Positions 45,503 to 56,637 of a DNA stretch of 64,000 bases are shown here, piece by piece. The number at the start of each line of letters is the position of its first letter. Position 1 is the first letter of the stretch. The DNA is from Pogonophryne albipinna (Eukaryota; Chordata; Actinopteri; Perciformes; Artedidraconidae), in NCBI GenBank assembly GCA_028583405.1, contig JAPTMU010000112.1, forward strand, positions 547,783 through 611,782, in the 5' to 3' direction. Both the position numbers and the translations under genes were made by a program. The notes beneath the pieces are model-generated. The model was not told the origin of the DNA. It saw only the letters and a list, made by a program, of their open reading frames with translations, and ran no database searches.

Positions 45503-46044
45503 CCAAGGAATAAAACTTGAGTGGTTACCTGTTTCAAATACCTTGGTATCTGGCTTGATGATTGTCTCACCTTTAAACTTCATGTCAATAACCTGCTTAA
45601 AAAACTGAGGGTGCAGCTAGGTTTCTTTTACAGGAACAAGTCCTGTTTCTCGCTTGAGGCCAGGAAAAGGCTGTGACCTTTTTACCTGTGCTGGACTATG
45701 GTGATTTGATCTATATGAATGCACCTGTCAATTGCCTGGTCAAGTTAGATGCTGCGTATCACAGTCTGCAAACGGGATGGAAGCTGAGCAATTTGTTTCC
45801 ACTAAAATTAATATTTTTAAAGCACGGATAGATGCTATCCAATCGGAAACTGTTGGAACCTGTAAATGTTACTAGCTATGTAAACTGTAGTCGCTGTAAA
45901 TATGCTGTATGATGTCCTTTTTGTTTTTATGTTATGTTTATATGTATTCATGTGGAACCTACTTGCAGCAGGCCACCCTTGAAAAAGAGATCAATGATCT
46001 CAATGGGATTCACCTGAATAAATAAAGGTTTGAAATGAAATGAA
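45503..46044 (+). pseudogene. LINE pol C-terminal remnant and 3' UTR
   Basis: The frame resumes with CFKYLGIWLDDCLTFK and LGFFYRNKSCFSLEARKRL, the RT thumb of the element at 39224. It reaches a TGA, then a deletion and the 3' UTR. Confidence 0.8.
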
Positions 46045-46912
46045 ATTGTCATCACACATCAGTGTAACGAAATTCAGTTGGCTTCTCTCACTGCAGTACA
46101 TAAATAAGAACACATCCATAAAAGCAGTGATAAAGCAGAGATAGTAGCAATAATCAGGGTCATCACTTAAATGCACTTTACCAGAATGTTTTTAAAGATT
46201 ATTTAATAAAGAAAAGCTACAATTTGATAGTTAATAAATAATACACAGATAAATAACATGATATTTGTGGCTGAAGTCTTTGATGGGAGGTATGTGTTTG
46301 TATGTGAGCATGTTCAATGTTATAGTGAGTTTTATGGTTGGACAGGGATGGGAGTGTTGGAGGCCACAGCTCTGGGAAAGAAGCTGTTCTTCAGTCTGTT
46401 GGTGTGTGATTTTATTGACCTGAATCGTCTGCCTGACGGCAGCGGTTCGAACAGTAAGTGGCCGGGGTGTGTGATGTCTCTGATGATACTGCTGGCTTTC
46501 TTCTGCAACCTTGGCAACATCTACAAAAGTCGACTGCAGAAGAAAGCCAGCTCAGTCCCAACGATGCGCTGAGCAGCCTTCACCACCCGTTGCAGGTCCT
46601 TCCACTCTGCGGCTGCGCAGCTGGTGTACCACACAGTTATGCAGCTGGTCAGGGTGCTTTCAATAGTCGACCAATAGAAGTTTACCAGCAGTTTTTGTGG
46701 AAGCCTGGCCCGTCTCAGTTTCCTCAGGAAAAACAGCCTCTGCTGTGCCTTTTTCACCAGGTTTGAGGTCAAAGTTAAATGATTGGAGATGTTGACTCCA
46801 AGGAACCGTAGGTCCTCCACGCTCTCCACTGCTTCTCTGTGGAGGGGGACTTCCTTTTTTGTCCTCCTGAAATCAACAATGAGCTCCTTAGTTTTGGTTT
46901 TAGTTACTCCCT
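46045..46912 (-). mobile_element. 5'-truncated APE-type LINE, minus strand
   Basis: Read on the minus strand: TKELIVDFRRTKKEVPLHRE, then a frame (46829-46521) with RFLGVNISNHLTL, KKAQQRLFFLRKL and TSCITVWYTSC, and after a shift HPGHLLFEPLPSGRRFRSIK. These are RT-thumb and C-terminal blocks of a common fish LINE lineage. The 3' end, TTTCGTTACACTGATGTGTGATGACAAT, abuts the tail of the plus-strand LINE at 46044. The element is degenerate. Confidence 0.8.
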
Positions 46913-49196
46913 AAGCCTGATTTCAACCACCTGCAACCGATTCGCTAATAATCACAAATGTTCATTTCTTTGACCCCTTGACTCGACAACTTTCTTGTTT
47001 AATAATTGTTACATCTCCTCAGGACCAAGTTCCTGTGTCCTGCCTTTCACCTGCTGATAACCCACTGCTCATTTAAGGTGGACTGACCTTTACAATGGAC
47101 CAGCTAGTCTTAGTGTCTTAATGCAAACGTTTTGTAAAGTGATGCTAGACCAAAAACGTGCTGTTGGATTGTGTGCTCTCTGCAGGACGGTGTCTGTACT
47201 CAAAGATTGTTTATGAAATGAGAGTTTAACTCTGTTTTTGTTGTCCAAACGATGCCAACAGAGCGATACGTCTTCTTTCCAGCAGGTGGCACACATGTTA
47301 AATTATCCAGTTCAACTGTCATCCACATATTAATGATTCAAAACAGCAATGTGTACGATATGGCTAGTAATTGACTATTTCAACAGAATGTGAAGAGGTT
47401 ACAGTCTTGAGGCCATGTCCAATATGTTCATGATTTGTTTGATTAAATCTACTGAAATGAGCATTCAATGACTAAACTATTCTTAATTACTGTCATTACA
47501 TCATGGGTTTGCATTGCAATATTAGAACACATAAAACCCAACTTTATTTCTTCTAAGTTGCGGGTGTTCATTGTTTAGAAGTCCGCTGTGTTTCATCCAA
47601 GCTTCCACTTCATGCTCTGATAATGCTGAAAGTATCTGTTGTATGCTTTACCTGCTCCAGTAACAAAAGTGTAAGTCACTGAACAGAGACAAGAGATAGT
47701 GGATGGATCCAGAGGAGAACCAGAAAATAGTCCGTATAGAACCTTCAGGTTCTGAAAATGATCAGCGATAGAGCTAGAAAGAAACTCCAAAGACCTGAAT
47801 AGAGCTAGAAGATAGCCAGTACAAAGCCAAGAAAGACCTAGTAGAAAGACGGGAAGGAGCCAAAAGAGTTTGTATTTGTTATCTTTTAATATTCAAGCTC
47901 TTCTCTTAAGATATTAAAACTTCCTATCTCAGCATGCTGCCAATTATTGAGATTGTTTCACAGCTTTTATCTTTAAATATTTTGACTTTTTTTTCTTTAC
48001 ATAGACATTAGGATGAACAGCACGATCCACTCTGCTGGATTCTGCCCAAATCGGCTCAAAATGCATGCAAACCTCTCGCTTTATCCATACTCCTGCAGGT
48101 GTATTGTTCTGGATTCATAGTGAGGTTAGATGTTCTGCACTGTTATTGTTATGTATTTAATATAAAGTGAAATACCCATAAAAAAAGTCAGAAAAGAGAA
48201 AGAGACTCACTTTTGTTATTTCGCCTTTTATACCACACTGCAAGTCTGACATTTATTAATGAGACGACTGGAAGTTACCCTGCAGATTTAAACACTTATA
48301 AACTTAGCTCAAGTCTTTCACAGACAGAAATATTCAAGCAGAAAAATCAGTGCCTGTTAAATCAAAGGGAAAGCAATCATCTAAGACAACATTTGTGAAG
48401 CGGATGAGATCAACTCAGCGCACACGACACATCACTCCTGTGATTTTTGGTCATAATCCAGGTTCTATGTTCACATAGACCCTCAAACAGTGTTTGAGGG
48501 CCTATGTTGGTTAAAAGCCAGCGGAAGGGCGTATTAGTCTGGGAAATAACTCATAATAAAGTTGTAAATTAACAAGAAAGAAACTGTGATACCTTAAAAA
48601 AAGAAGTGTTTGATAGAGGTTGATCCAAGTGGCGTAATACAAACAAAACAACAACAAAAAATACTTACAACATAATTTTTTTTTTTATTCCCCCCCAAAT
48701 GTAGAAATGTAATATACTTTTGTTCTTGTTAAAGCATGATTTTTCTGGTAAATTAACCTTATAAATCTCAAAGAATATAAAACATTTTTTACGATTTAAT
48801 CTTGCTTATTTTCTTGGAATATTACCCTTTAATTTGATTAAAAAATCGATAATGGCCCTAAAACACTGCCGATAATGGAAAACCTTAGTCTTGTGTCAGT
48901 GGAATGTATGAATGAATATTAAATATGGAGCCTGAGGTTTACAAAAACACAGCTCTTAATGTTAAATAGGATACGCTGCCTTCAAACACATTTTGAATTG
49001 AATCAAGCTAATATCCTTTTCAGCTAAATCCCATCTCAGTGTAGTTACAGCTGACAGTAATCCCTTGGGTGTTGTACCATCATCACATCTATCAATACAT
49101 ATTTGGAACAAGGACCCTTAGTCATGAATATAATTGGGTTGGTTGTCAGGCAAATTATTGTAAACATATTTTCCTAATGATGTTTTGTCTCCACAG
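46913..49196. other. Non-repetitive-looking sequence upstream of the CDP-DAG synthase exons
   Basis: AT-rich with few TE hallmarks. I looked for preceding CDP-diacylglycerol synthase exons and saw none. A hairpin lies at 48475-48506 and poly-T/poly-C tracts at ~48675. The longest open frames (60-70 codons) look random. Confidence 0.5.
48475..48506. repeat. Short hairpin
   Basis: CATAG-A-CCCTCAAACA-G-TGTTTGAGGG-C-CTATG: 15 of 16 positions pair around a single loop base. It could form a compact stem. Too short and tight-looped for a typical microRNA precursor. Confidence 0.75.
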
Positions 49197-49279
49197 TTTG
49201 GTTGGGCTCATGTGACTCTGCTGATCGTGGTGACTCAGTCTCACCTCATCATTCACAACCTGTTTGAGGGGATGATCTG
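49197..49279 (+). CDS. CDP-diacylglycerol synthase-like exon (first of pair)
   Basis: Bounded by CTCCACAG| and |GTAAAT. Encodes 27 codons plus two bases: [20 protein letters not shown] then NLFEGMI, closely matching vertebrate CDS1/CDS2 (phosphatidate cytidylyltransferase). That ER-membrane enzyme converts phosphatidic acid and CTP to CDP-diacylglycerol for phosphatidylinositol synthesis. The segment is a transmembrane stretch. The preceding family exon was not found in the window, which upstream is almost all transposon. It is either a very long intron or a partial gene copy. CDS2 is slightly favoured over CDS1 by the residues, but I do not assign a symbol. Confidence 0.8.
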
Positions 49280-49574
49280 GTAAATAAACAGTCCTTTATC
49301 GTCTTAGAGTAAGCTTCACCTTAATAGTTTCTTAAGTTTCTGTCTTTAAAAAGAAAATATTCCACTGTGTTTTACCATTTCAATAAACTTTAACACTTTT
49401 CATATTATACTAAAACTGTACCTCATTGCATTTAAATAAAAAAAAACTGTACCAACTATGTTTACCGTGTTTATTGGCAAGACAAATCCAAATACATTCA
49501 TACATGCCTTGTTATACAAAACTTGCTTTCTCTAAGTCTCTTATTTATGAGTCTCATGTTAACTCTTCTCACAG

Positions 49575-49662
49575 GTTCCTTGTGCCTATTTCCTGTGTGA
49601 TCTGTAACAACATTATGGCCTACATGTTTGGTTTCTTCTTCGGGCGCACCCCTCTCATCAAG
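49575..49662 (+). CDS. CDP-diacylglycerol synthase-like exon (second of pair)
   Basis: Joins in frame to 49279 (TG|G = Trp). Bounded by TCACAG| and |GTTGGT. Encodes [20 protein letters not shown] then FFGRTPLIK, the next membrane segment and cytosolic loop of vertebrate CDS1/2. The family normally has ICND here. This copy reads ICNN, changing the Asp that aligns with the conserved A-D of bacterial CdsA, which I recall as part of the metal site. The next family exon (S-P-K-K-T-W-E-G) was not found before the window end, although an 8.9-kb LINE lies just downstream. The intron between the two exons (49280-49574) looks ordinary. Functional gene, allele or pseudogenised fragment cannot be separated from this window. 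Confidence 0.78.
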
Positions 49663-49939
49663 GTTGGTTGCATATTATTGTTTTTCCTATTATTAGAAAC
49701 TGTTAATGTCAGCAACGCTGAAGACTCTAAATAATAATGATCATGCCACCAAATACAGATTAAAACTAAAGTAACAAACCTGTTTTGATAATGTAAGAAG
49801 TAGAAATTACAGGTAGTTGTGTTAAAAATGTAAGAAGTAAAAGTAACAATAAGTAGTGGAGTATGAAGTGAAGTATTGATACCAGAAAGATGTATAAGTA
49901 CAGTACAGTAACGAAGAAAGAGCAGTTTTATTATTTATG
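49663..49939. other. Sequence between the synthase exon and the LINE
   Basis: AT-rich, with AAGTAGTGGAGTATGAAGTGAAGTATTGATACC-type repeats near 49850. No gene was seen. Confidence 0.45.
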
Positions 49940-50162
49940 CAGTAGTAGGCGGTAATGCAACGTCCGGGCTGGATTGGGCGAGTCGGGCTGGCGTGACGTG
50001 GATTGCAGACCGGAAGAAGGAATTGAAGTCAGAGACGCGTTGCCGATAGCTCAGAGAGAATCGGAGAACTCGGAAATATACAGAAACGGTGGCATTGGAC
50101 TGTTATTTCGGCGGATTTGCATAAACTGTACATTGACTCTATCATCATGTCAACCAGCTGAG

Positions 50163-51165
50163 ATGATATCCAAAGCCGTGAGGAAGAAAAGGGCTTTGAG
50201 AGAAAGAGATAGCTCAGTCAGAGCGCGAAGTTGGTCGGATTGGTCGGTTGAAGCAGACAAGGCTAGCCAAAACAAAAAATCAAAAGTCAGTCAAAATGAC
50301 AGCCAAGCAACTTTGAATAAAGAACTAGAACACGAGTGGAAAGTTGTAATATAATTCAATCAGGATGGTGGGAATTACCACCCGATTAAAACTTACCAAA
50401 GCAATTGAAAAAGAGATTGGAAAAATTAAATTTGCTAAGTTCATGAACAACAAGCGGGTATTGACACATATGCTAGTAACAAACAGCAGCAGGAAAAGAT
50501 TCTCCGAATGAACTCACTGAATGGGGAGAAATGTCCCAGGAGCAATGGCAAAACTGAGAGGAGTAATCTCAGGAGTACCATTGGACATGTCAATGGAAGA
50601 TGTTAAAAATGAAATAAAAAGAGGCAAAGTAGTGGAAGCCACAAGGCTTAAAAGCAAACGGGATGGCACACTCAAAGAAACATTATCAGTTATCATTCAG
50701 TTTGAGAGAACATTACCTAAGGCAGTACACATGGGATATTTGAACTTCATTGTTAGGGATTACATCCCCAAACCTCTCAGGTGCTACGCATGTCAACGAA
50801 TGGTGCACACCGCGCAGCAGTGTAAAGGACAGCTAAGGTGTGCGAGATGCGGAGGACAACATGAGTATGGAAAATGTGAAATTGATGCAAAGGTTAAATG
50901 TTGTAACTGCGGAGGAGATCACAGTGCTGCGTTTGGAGGATGTGAAGTGCAGACAGAGGCCAGAGAGGTGCAGAGAGTCAAGATTACAAACAAAGTTTCA
51001 TACGCAGAAGCAATAAAGAAAGTAAGGGGAACAATAACAAGCAATAAGACCCCTAGTGGAATGGAGCAGAGCATTACAATACAAATGGCAGGAACACACC
51101 AAAAAGTAATCTTCAAATCCAACCCCACAGCGCCACCAAGAGTAAAGAGGATGATGATGTTCTAG
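50163..51165 (+). pseudogene. LINE ORF1, gag-like with CCHC zinc knuckles
   Basis: The first part (ATG at 50163 to a TAA at 50352) is basic and Ser/Arg-rich (RKKRALRERDSSVRARSWSD). After the stop and a frameshift the reading continues around 50520. It has VISGVPLDMSMEDVKNEI, then three knuckles: CYACQRMVHTAQQC (CX2CX4HX4C), CARCGGQHEYGKC (CX2CX3HX4C) and CCNCGGDHSAAFGGC, ending at 51165. ORF1 proteins of this type bind LINE RNA in the RNP (family knowledge). The internal stop and shift make this copy defective. A Lys-rich frame follows to about 51350 (KKADYAMLAIHGENQDE). Confidence 0.85.
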
Positions 51166-51364
51166 GAGTGAAAAGGTGCATTTTGTGGTATTCTTATGCC
51201 ATACTGTAAATGTTGCATTACAGCTAAAAAAGAAAAGTGATAGAATCAAAGCCATTGTGGAGGCAGCTGGAAAATTCTTTGACATGAAAGATAAGAAAGC
51301 AGACTATGCAATGCTAGCTATACATGGAGAAAATCAGGATGAGGGTTACATACAGAAACATGTC

Positions 51365-51535
51365 ATCTCTGGAAGCCGTGGCGCTGTAAAAAGCACGACC
51401 AATCATCTGAGCCGGCCCGGCTAAAGTAACTGGATGGCCTACCTGCCTGTCAGCCTTCCATCTGGGCACAAACTTATCTCGTGCCCTCATTGGTCATGTG
51501 CGCGTTCGTGTGTGTTGGAGGAGGGGCTCTGTAAT
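51365..51535 (-). mobile_element. TTAA-type MITE fragment in the LINE
   Basis: Reverse-complement match to the middle of the MITE at 62823: GCGCTGTAAAAAGCACGACCAATCATCTGAGCCGGC, then CTTATCTCGTGCCCTCATTGGTCATGTGCGCG. Both termini are missing. Confidence 0.75.
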
Positions 51536-51536
51536 A

Positions 51537-51690
51537 GGGCTGTGCGATTTTGGCAAAAAATCTAATTGCGATTTTTCTGACAAATATTACGATTGCGATT
51601 TGCGATATTTGTTTTTAAGGGACCCAATGGAAGTTTCTTGTAAAATGCGGCCATATCTCCGGCTCCAGTAGGAGGTCTTTCATCCCGCAG
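51537..51690 (+). mobile_element. hAT-like MITE end TAGGGCTGTGCGATTTTGGC, truncated
   Basis: TAGGGCTGTGCGATTTTGGCAAAAAATCTAATTGCGATTTTTCTGAC is a frequent fish hAT terminus with GCGATT repeats. The right end is not recognised; LINE endonuclease sequence resumes near 51695. Confidence 0.65.
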
Positions 51691-51694
51691 CACG

Positions 51695-52170
51695 ATTGAA
51701 GTCCCGACCACACCATACATTTTGTCATTCCAGGATTTAGCTGTATAAGGCATGATAGAGATAATAATCAAAGTGGTGGAGGGTGTGCCACGTTTCTCAA
51801 AGATGGTGTGGCATATAGGGAGGTGCAATCCCCTGATGATATAGAGTGTATTATAGTGTAAATCTGAAACCCTAGGAAACAAGATAACATTAGGATAATC
51901 AATTTATACAACCCATGTAAAAATCTAACCACTGATATATTTAAAGAAATGCAGGCAATAAACATAGGAAGGAAGTTTGGTGTGGTGATTTCAATGCACA
52001 CAACAGTCTATGGGGCAGCAACCATGCAGACAGTAACGGAAATATAGTGGAAGAAATGCTGGAGGAAAGAACACTAGTATGCCTTAATGATGGACATGGA
52101 ACAAGAGTAGATGTACACAGGGGGAAAGTCTCATGCCTGGATCTGACATTAGTGTCAAACTGTTTGGTTC
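51695..52170 (+). pseudogene. LINE APE endonuclease remnant
   Basis: Recognisable in shifting frames: SGGGCATFLKDGVAYREV, ITLGIINLYNPCKNLTTDIF, then (V)CGDFNAHNSLWGSNHADSNG and CLDLTLVSN. GDFNAH and the final block are hallmarks of APE-type LINE endonucleases, which nick the target DNA. Several frameshifts; the 5' portion was lost to the upstream insertions. Confidence 0.75.
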
Positions 52171-52217
52171 ATACATGCGAATAGCTTGTTTTGAATAACT
52201 CCACTGTAGGAACATGA

Positions 52218-53655
52218 AGGAGGTGTAATAACCAGGTGGTGCTTTGCTAAAGCTGATTGGGGGAAATGTAGGATATGGTGTGAGGAGTCGGTACACCTGC
52301 TAACATCAGAGGGAAGCATAGAGGTAATTACAAGCCAAATAACGCAACATATACTAAATGCAGCAGAGAACAGTATACCCAAAACAACAACCAAGGCTAG
52401 GAAGAAAGTGGTACCATGGTGGAATGAGGAATGCAGCAGGGCTATTAAAGAGCAAAATTATGCATTTATAGAATTAAAGAAAAACATGACACAAAACAAT
52501 GTTATAGAGTATCAAAGGAAAAGGGCAGCTGCTCGAAGGACAATCAAATGCACAAAAAAGAGAACATGGAGAGAATTGTGTTCTACCATTGGCAGAGGAG
52601 TTAAATTAGGTGATGTCTGCTCCATGTTTAAGCAGATGAGTGGGAAAAGGAAATCCATTAAAATTCCAGCTTTGGTTGATGGGGAGAGGCTGGCAGTGAC
52701 AGATAAAGAGAAGGCAGGTATGTTAGGAAGGACACTTGCAGCAGTACATCGTGGGGAGCATCTCAGTGATATTCATAGGCAGCAAAAACAGCAGTTACTA
52801 GCAGAGAATGAAAACGTGAAGGAGAAGAGACAGGATAATAGGTCAGCTCTTGATGTGGAATTTACAATGTCAGAACTCAAAATAGACTTACAAGGTACAG
52901 GATATACAGCCCCAGGACAAGACCAGCTATGCTATGACTGTTACCTATGGAAACTATGACAATGGAGTCTTTTCAATAAAATCTGGAGAGAAGGAGATAT
53001 ACCAAGTGTGTGAAAAACAGCAGTCGTGCTACCATTCAATAAGCCAGGAAAATATACATATAACCTTAGTAACTACAGACCAATAGCTCTTACATCTCAC
53101 CTATGTAAATGGATGGAAAAGATCATTGTCCGTAGGCTCTCACATGTACTGGAACAGATAGGGCTGCTGAGTAGTTTTCAGAGCGGATTTCGTAAAGGGC
53201 GGTCCACAATAGATGCTTTAGTAACATGTAATGTAAGAGTGAGTAACGATGTGGAAAAAACACTGAAAATGAAAGAGATAATGGCAATAGTGTACTTTGA
53301 CATTGAAAAGGCGTATGACTCTATGTGGAGGGATGGATTACTGATCAAATTGAGTAGAATGGGTCTTGGAGGGAGAATGTTCAATTGGGTAAAGGCCTTT
53401 TTAACAGACAGGACCTTTAGAGTAAAGGTTGGAGCAGATATTTCCAATTATTTTGAAATAGAAAATGGTATTCCCCAAGGGAGTGCAGTCAGTCCAATAT
53501 TATTTAACATCATGATTAATGACATATTTACATGCTGAGACACATGCATCCAACCGGCTTAATGTGCAGATGATGGGGCTATTTGGATGAGGGAAGACAT
53601 GCCCCGTACGTAATGGAGAATATAGCTAGAGCGATTAAAAAAGTGGAGAGGTGGT
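52218..53655 (+). pseudogene. LINE reverse transcriptase (N-terminal and core)
   Basis: A 183-codon frame (52408-52959) carries VPWWNEECSRAIKEQNYAF, typical of the region before the RT. A second frame of 170 codons, in the same register after two stops, has LPFNKPGKYTYNLSNYRPIA, FQSGFRKGRSTIDAL, YFDIEKAYDSMW (motif A) and GIPQGSAVSPILFN (motif B), to a TGA at 53536. CADDGAIW, a decayed motif C, follows near 53561. The frame ends at GGTGGTCAC, where foreign sequence starts. Inactive. Confidence 0.88.
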
Positions 53656-55764
53656 CACAGGGGCGTCGCCTGGACCTGGAAACATTCGGGGCTTAGCCCA
53701 CAGTGGCGGCGCTCCAGTCAAATGTTCTACTGCAAGGCTCCCCACACGCACATACACAATTGCGCCATCTGGTGTCACAAACGTGTGCCTGCATTAGCTT
53801 TGTTACGGCAATGGATTGTGGGAGATTCTCATAGCACGTGAGGATCTCTTGAGGGTAAGGTGCCTGTATTATCTCGGTGGACAAAATGTATGTTTTTATT
53901 TTATAAGGACAATAACGTACTGTTGTGTTTGTTTAGTTTAATGTTAATTGTTTAATGCTCACAGTCACAGCAACATGTTTTTTGTGTGAAAAACATGTTC
54001 TGAGTGATCTGTTGCCGAGGGGACACTACACCGGGGTTACATAAGCAGAGATAAAGTGCTATTTTGGGGGGAACTCACCTCCTCTGGGGTCCCCCAGGAA
54101 GATTTTTTTTTAAATATTGAAGTTAAAAGCATCAATCTTGTGCACTTTGAAAGCAACATTAAGAGATATGGATACATCTCTCAACACCCATATGTCAAAA
54201 AAAATAATCAAAGAATCATAATCAGAAACGGGTTTATTATTTAAAAACACTTCATTTTCCAATTAAATCATAAACTATGTCAAATTATTAGAAGTTGTTA
54301 GTAATCAGATTAAACAGAAAAAAGGGATGGAACGAGGAAATAATAATCCCTCCTCACTTGCCGTTTCCCTCATCCCTTGCTGCTTCCCTCATCACTTGCT
54401 GTTTCCCTCATCCCTTGCTGTTTCCCTCATCCCTTGCTGCTTCCCTCATCACTTGCTGTTTGCGGTTGAAATGATCTCTTTTGCTGGCCAAACATGCTGG
54501 ATGGAAAGCAGTGGTGTCTCACTTGCCTTGGCCCTGTATCTGCAGTCTCTAAATCAGTCATGTTACCCATTGACTCTTGTCTGTTCTGGTGTTCCTGTTC
54601 ATTGTTGTCTCCATTGTCGTTCTTGTCTGTTGTATCTCCTTCTTGTGTGTCCCTTTCTCCTGTTCTCCTTTCTTCATCCTCTACTCTGTTTGGCTCATCT
54701 GTGATGAATGTGTAGGTAAACACAAACAAGTATGTAAGTCAATCAGTTTCCAGCTCTGTCAAATAAATGAATTTCAAGATACACAAATTTGTCTTCATTA
54801 AAATGAGTGTCACCACACTGTCACAAAATGTAATACTAACCAATTGAAAATAGTTACATTTACATTGGAAACCTCTTGTAGATATCACTGTTAAGAGTAG
54901 TTATCTGCAAATAGGACAGAATCATTCCTATACAAATGCAGTTTGAGTAATTCACTTAATATATTCACTTAATACTCTAATATAGTCATTTTCACTTAAT
55001 ACTCTAATATAGTCATCTTTCTGCATTCAAAACTAAGGAAAGCTGTACAATTTGACATGATAATGAGGAAAAAAGGCCTCCGAAAATGCAGATCATTTTT
55101 TGATCATATCAATTTTAAGATGGGGGTCAAGGCTTAATATTTGGGAGCATAGTGTCCCTTGCCCCCTTTCAGGAGCCCCACTGGATTAGCTTTGATCTGA
55201 AATATTTGTATACAAAACTTAGCTGGCTGTCCATCTCATAATGTATTGTTCACATAGAAACTAGCTGTCAATAGGAAATATCAATCAGAAGAATTATAAT
55301 TTCATGCAAAAATCTGTCACAAAAAGAGGTTGTACATTTAAATTCAGGTGTTGTTATGGCAACGTCAGTGGCCAAACAGCCACATTTACTGCTGAAAATA
55401 TGTTCAAACATGCTGTGACACGCAGTGGCAACTATGCCACCATTTCAGCTGACTTTTCCTCAGAAATACCGTCACATAACATCCATATATTTCAGTGCTA
55501 GGTTGATGCTAAGCTAACTATGAAACTAACTGACAGGACTCCGGATCAACTGTGTACTGTAAGGTAGCTTCTAGCTTCATGTCGAACAGTAAGTCACCAT
55601 TTCCCAGAGAGCTTTCTTTGAAATCACCAGGTAACGCTAAAAAACACAACATTTAGATTGTATGACAAAGTGTTTATTTAATATATCTGGCTAGCTATAG
55701 CTACTTGCTAACGGTTTAGCTTACCCGCGCGATTCAAAGTAACGTCAACGTGGCTATAATTTAT
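53656..55764. mobile_element. 2.1-kb foreign block inside the LINE
   Basis: Starts CAGGGGCGTCGCCTGGACC, like a hAT left terminus. A CCTTGCCCCCTTTCAGGAGCCCCACTGG near 55155 looks like another hAT-type end. No matching right end or target duplication was found, and ~130 bp of LINE is missing at the junction. Short frames (54327, 55304) show no domain. The block is probably composite. Confidence 0.5.
54362..54465. repeat. 18-bp minisatellite
   Basis: About six tandem copies of TTCCCTCATCCCTTGCTG/TTCCCTCATCACTTGCTG, two variants alternating. Confidence 0.9.
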
Positions 55765-56637
55765 GCAAATACCTAGGACTGTGGTTTGATAGCAAATATA
55801 CATGGAAAATGCATATTAATCAAGTGGAAACAAAATGCAAAAAAGTATTAAATCTATTACGAGCTGTAGCTGGATGCAACTGGGGCGCAGACAAACAAGC
55901 ATTAAAAGACATTTACAGATCAATGATGAGGTCCACAATATACTATGGTTGTATAGTGTATGGAGCAGCAGCAAAAACATCGCTTTTAAAAATAGATAGA
56001 ATACAATATAAAGCATTGCGGCTGTGTATTGGAGCGATAAAGTCATCCCCTATCAATGCAGTTCTGATAGAAGCAGGAGAGACACCTCTGGAGATCAGAA
56101 GAGAGAAACTTGCTCTGTCATACTGGGTCAGGCTACAAGGAAGTGGAGAGGAAAATATTTCAAAAAGAATATTACAGGATTGCTGGGAATATGGAAAGTT
56201 CCAGGGACGTGGGTTTGGCTAGACGAGTAAGGAGAGAACGAGGGCATATGGAGTGGAGACCATCACGTTTGCCAAAGCAACCCCATTTAGCAGAGTTCCC
56301 CCATGGCTTTTCCCAGAAGCTAAAATAGATATGAGTATTGTAGAAAGGAAAAAAGAGTGGCAAATAAATGAAGTGGGAATATAAGTATGTACCTGAATGA
56401 AAAGTATTACAATTACCTAAACATGTACACAGATGGTTCTAAGAACAAGGAAGAGTGTTGGAGTTGGTATATACATCCCAGACTTTAAAATATCGATTTC
56501 AAAAAGAGTGTCTGATCAATTATCAGTGTACACAGCACAAATGCTTGCTGTAATAATAGGATTACAGTGGGTTGAAGAGGTCAGACCAGATAGGGTGGTG
56601 ATATGCACAGATTCATTGTCCATATTAAAAAGCATAC

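Larger units (their letters stand above)
39060..46044 (+). mobile_element. APE-type LINE (L2/CR1/Rex1 group), split by a 3.6-kb insertion
   Basis: 5' UTR from about 39060, ORF from 39224. The endonuclease and RT are interrupted at 41855, and the element resumes at 45503. The 3' end CTTGAAAAAGAGATCAATGATCTCAATGGGATTCACCTGAATAAATAAAGG with a (TGAAA)n-like tail ends near 46044. The 3' coding part is shortened by an internal deletion near 45770. The start boundary is approximate. No RNase H domain. Confidence 0.85.

Noticed and set aside
54327..54801. Overlapping frames of 73-125 codons, hydrophobic
   Set aside because: Generated by the 18-bp minisatellite and pyrimidine-rich sequence; no consistent frame or homology recognised.
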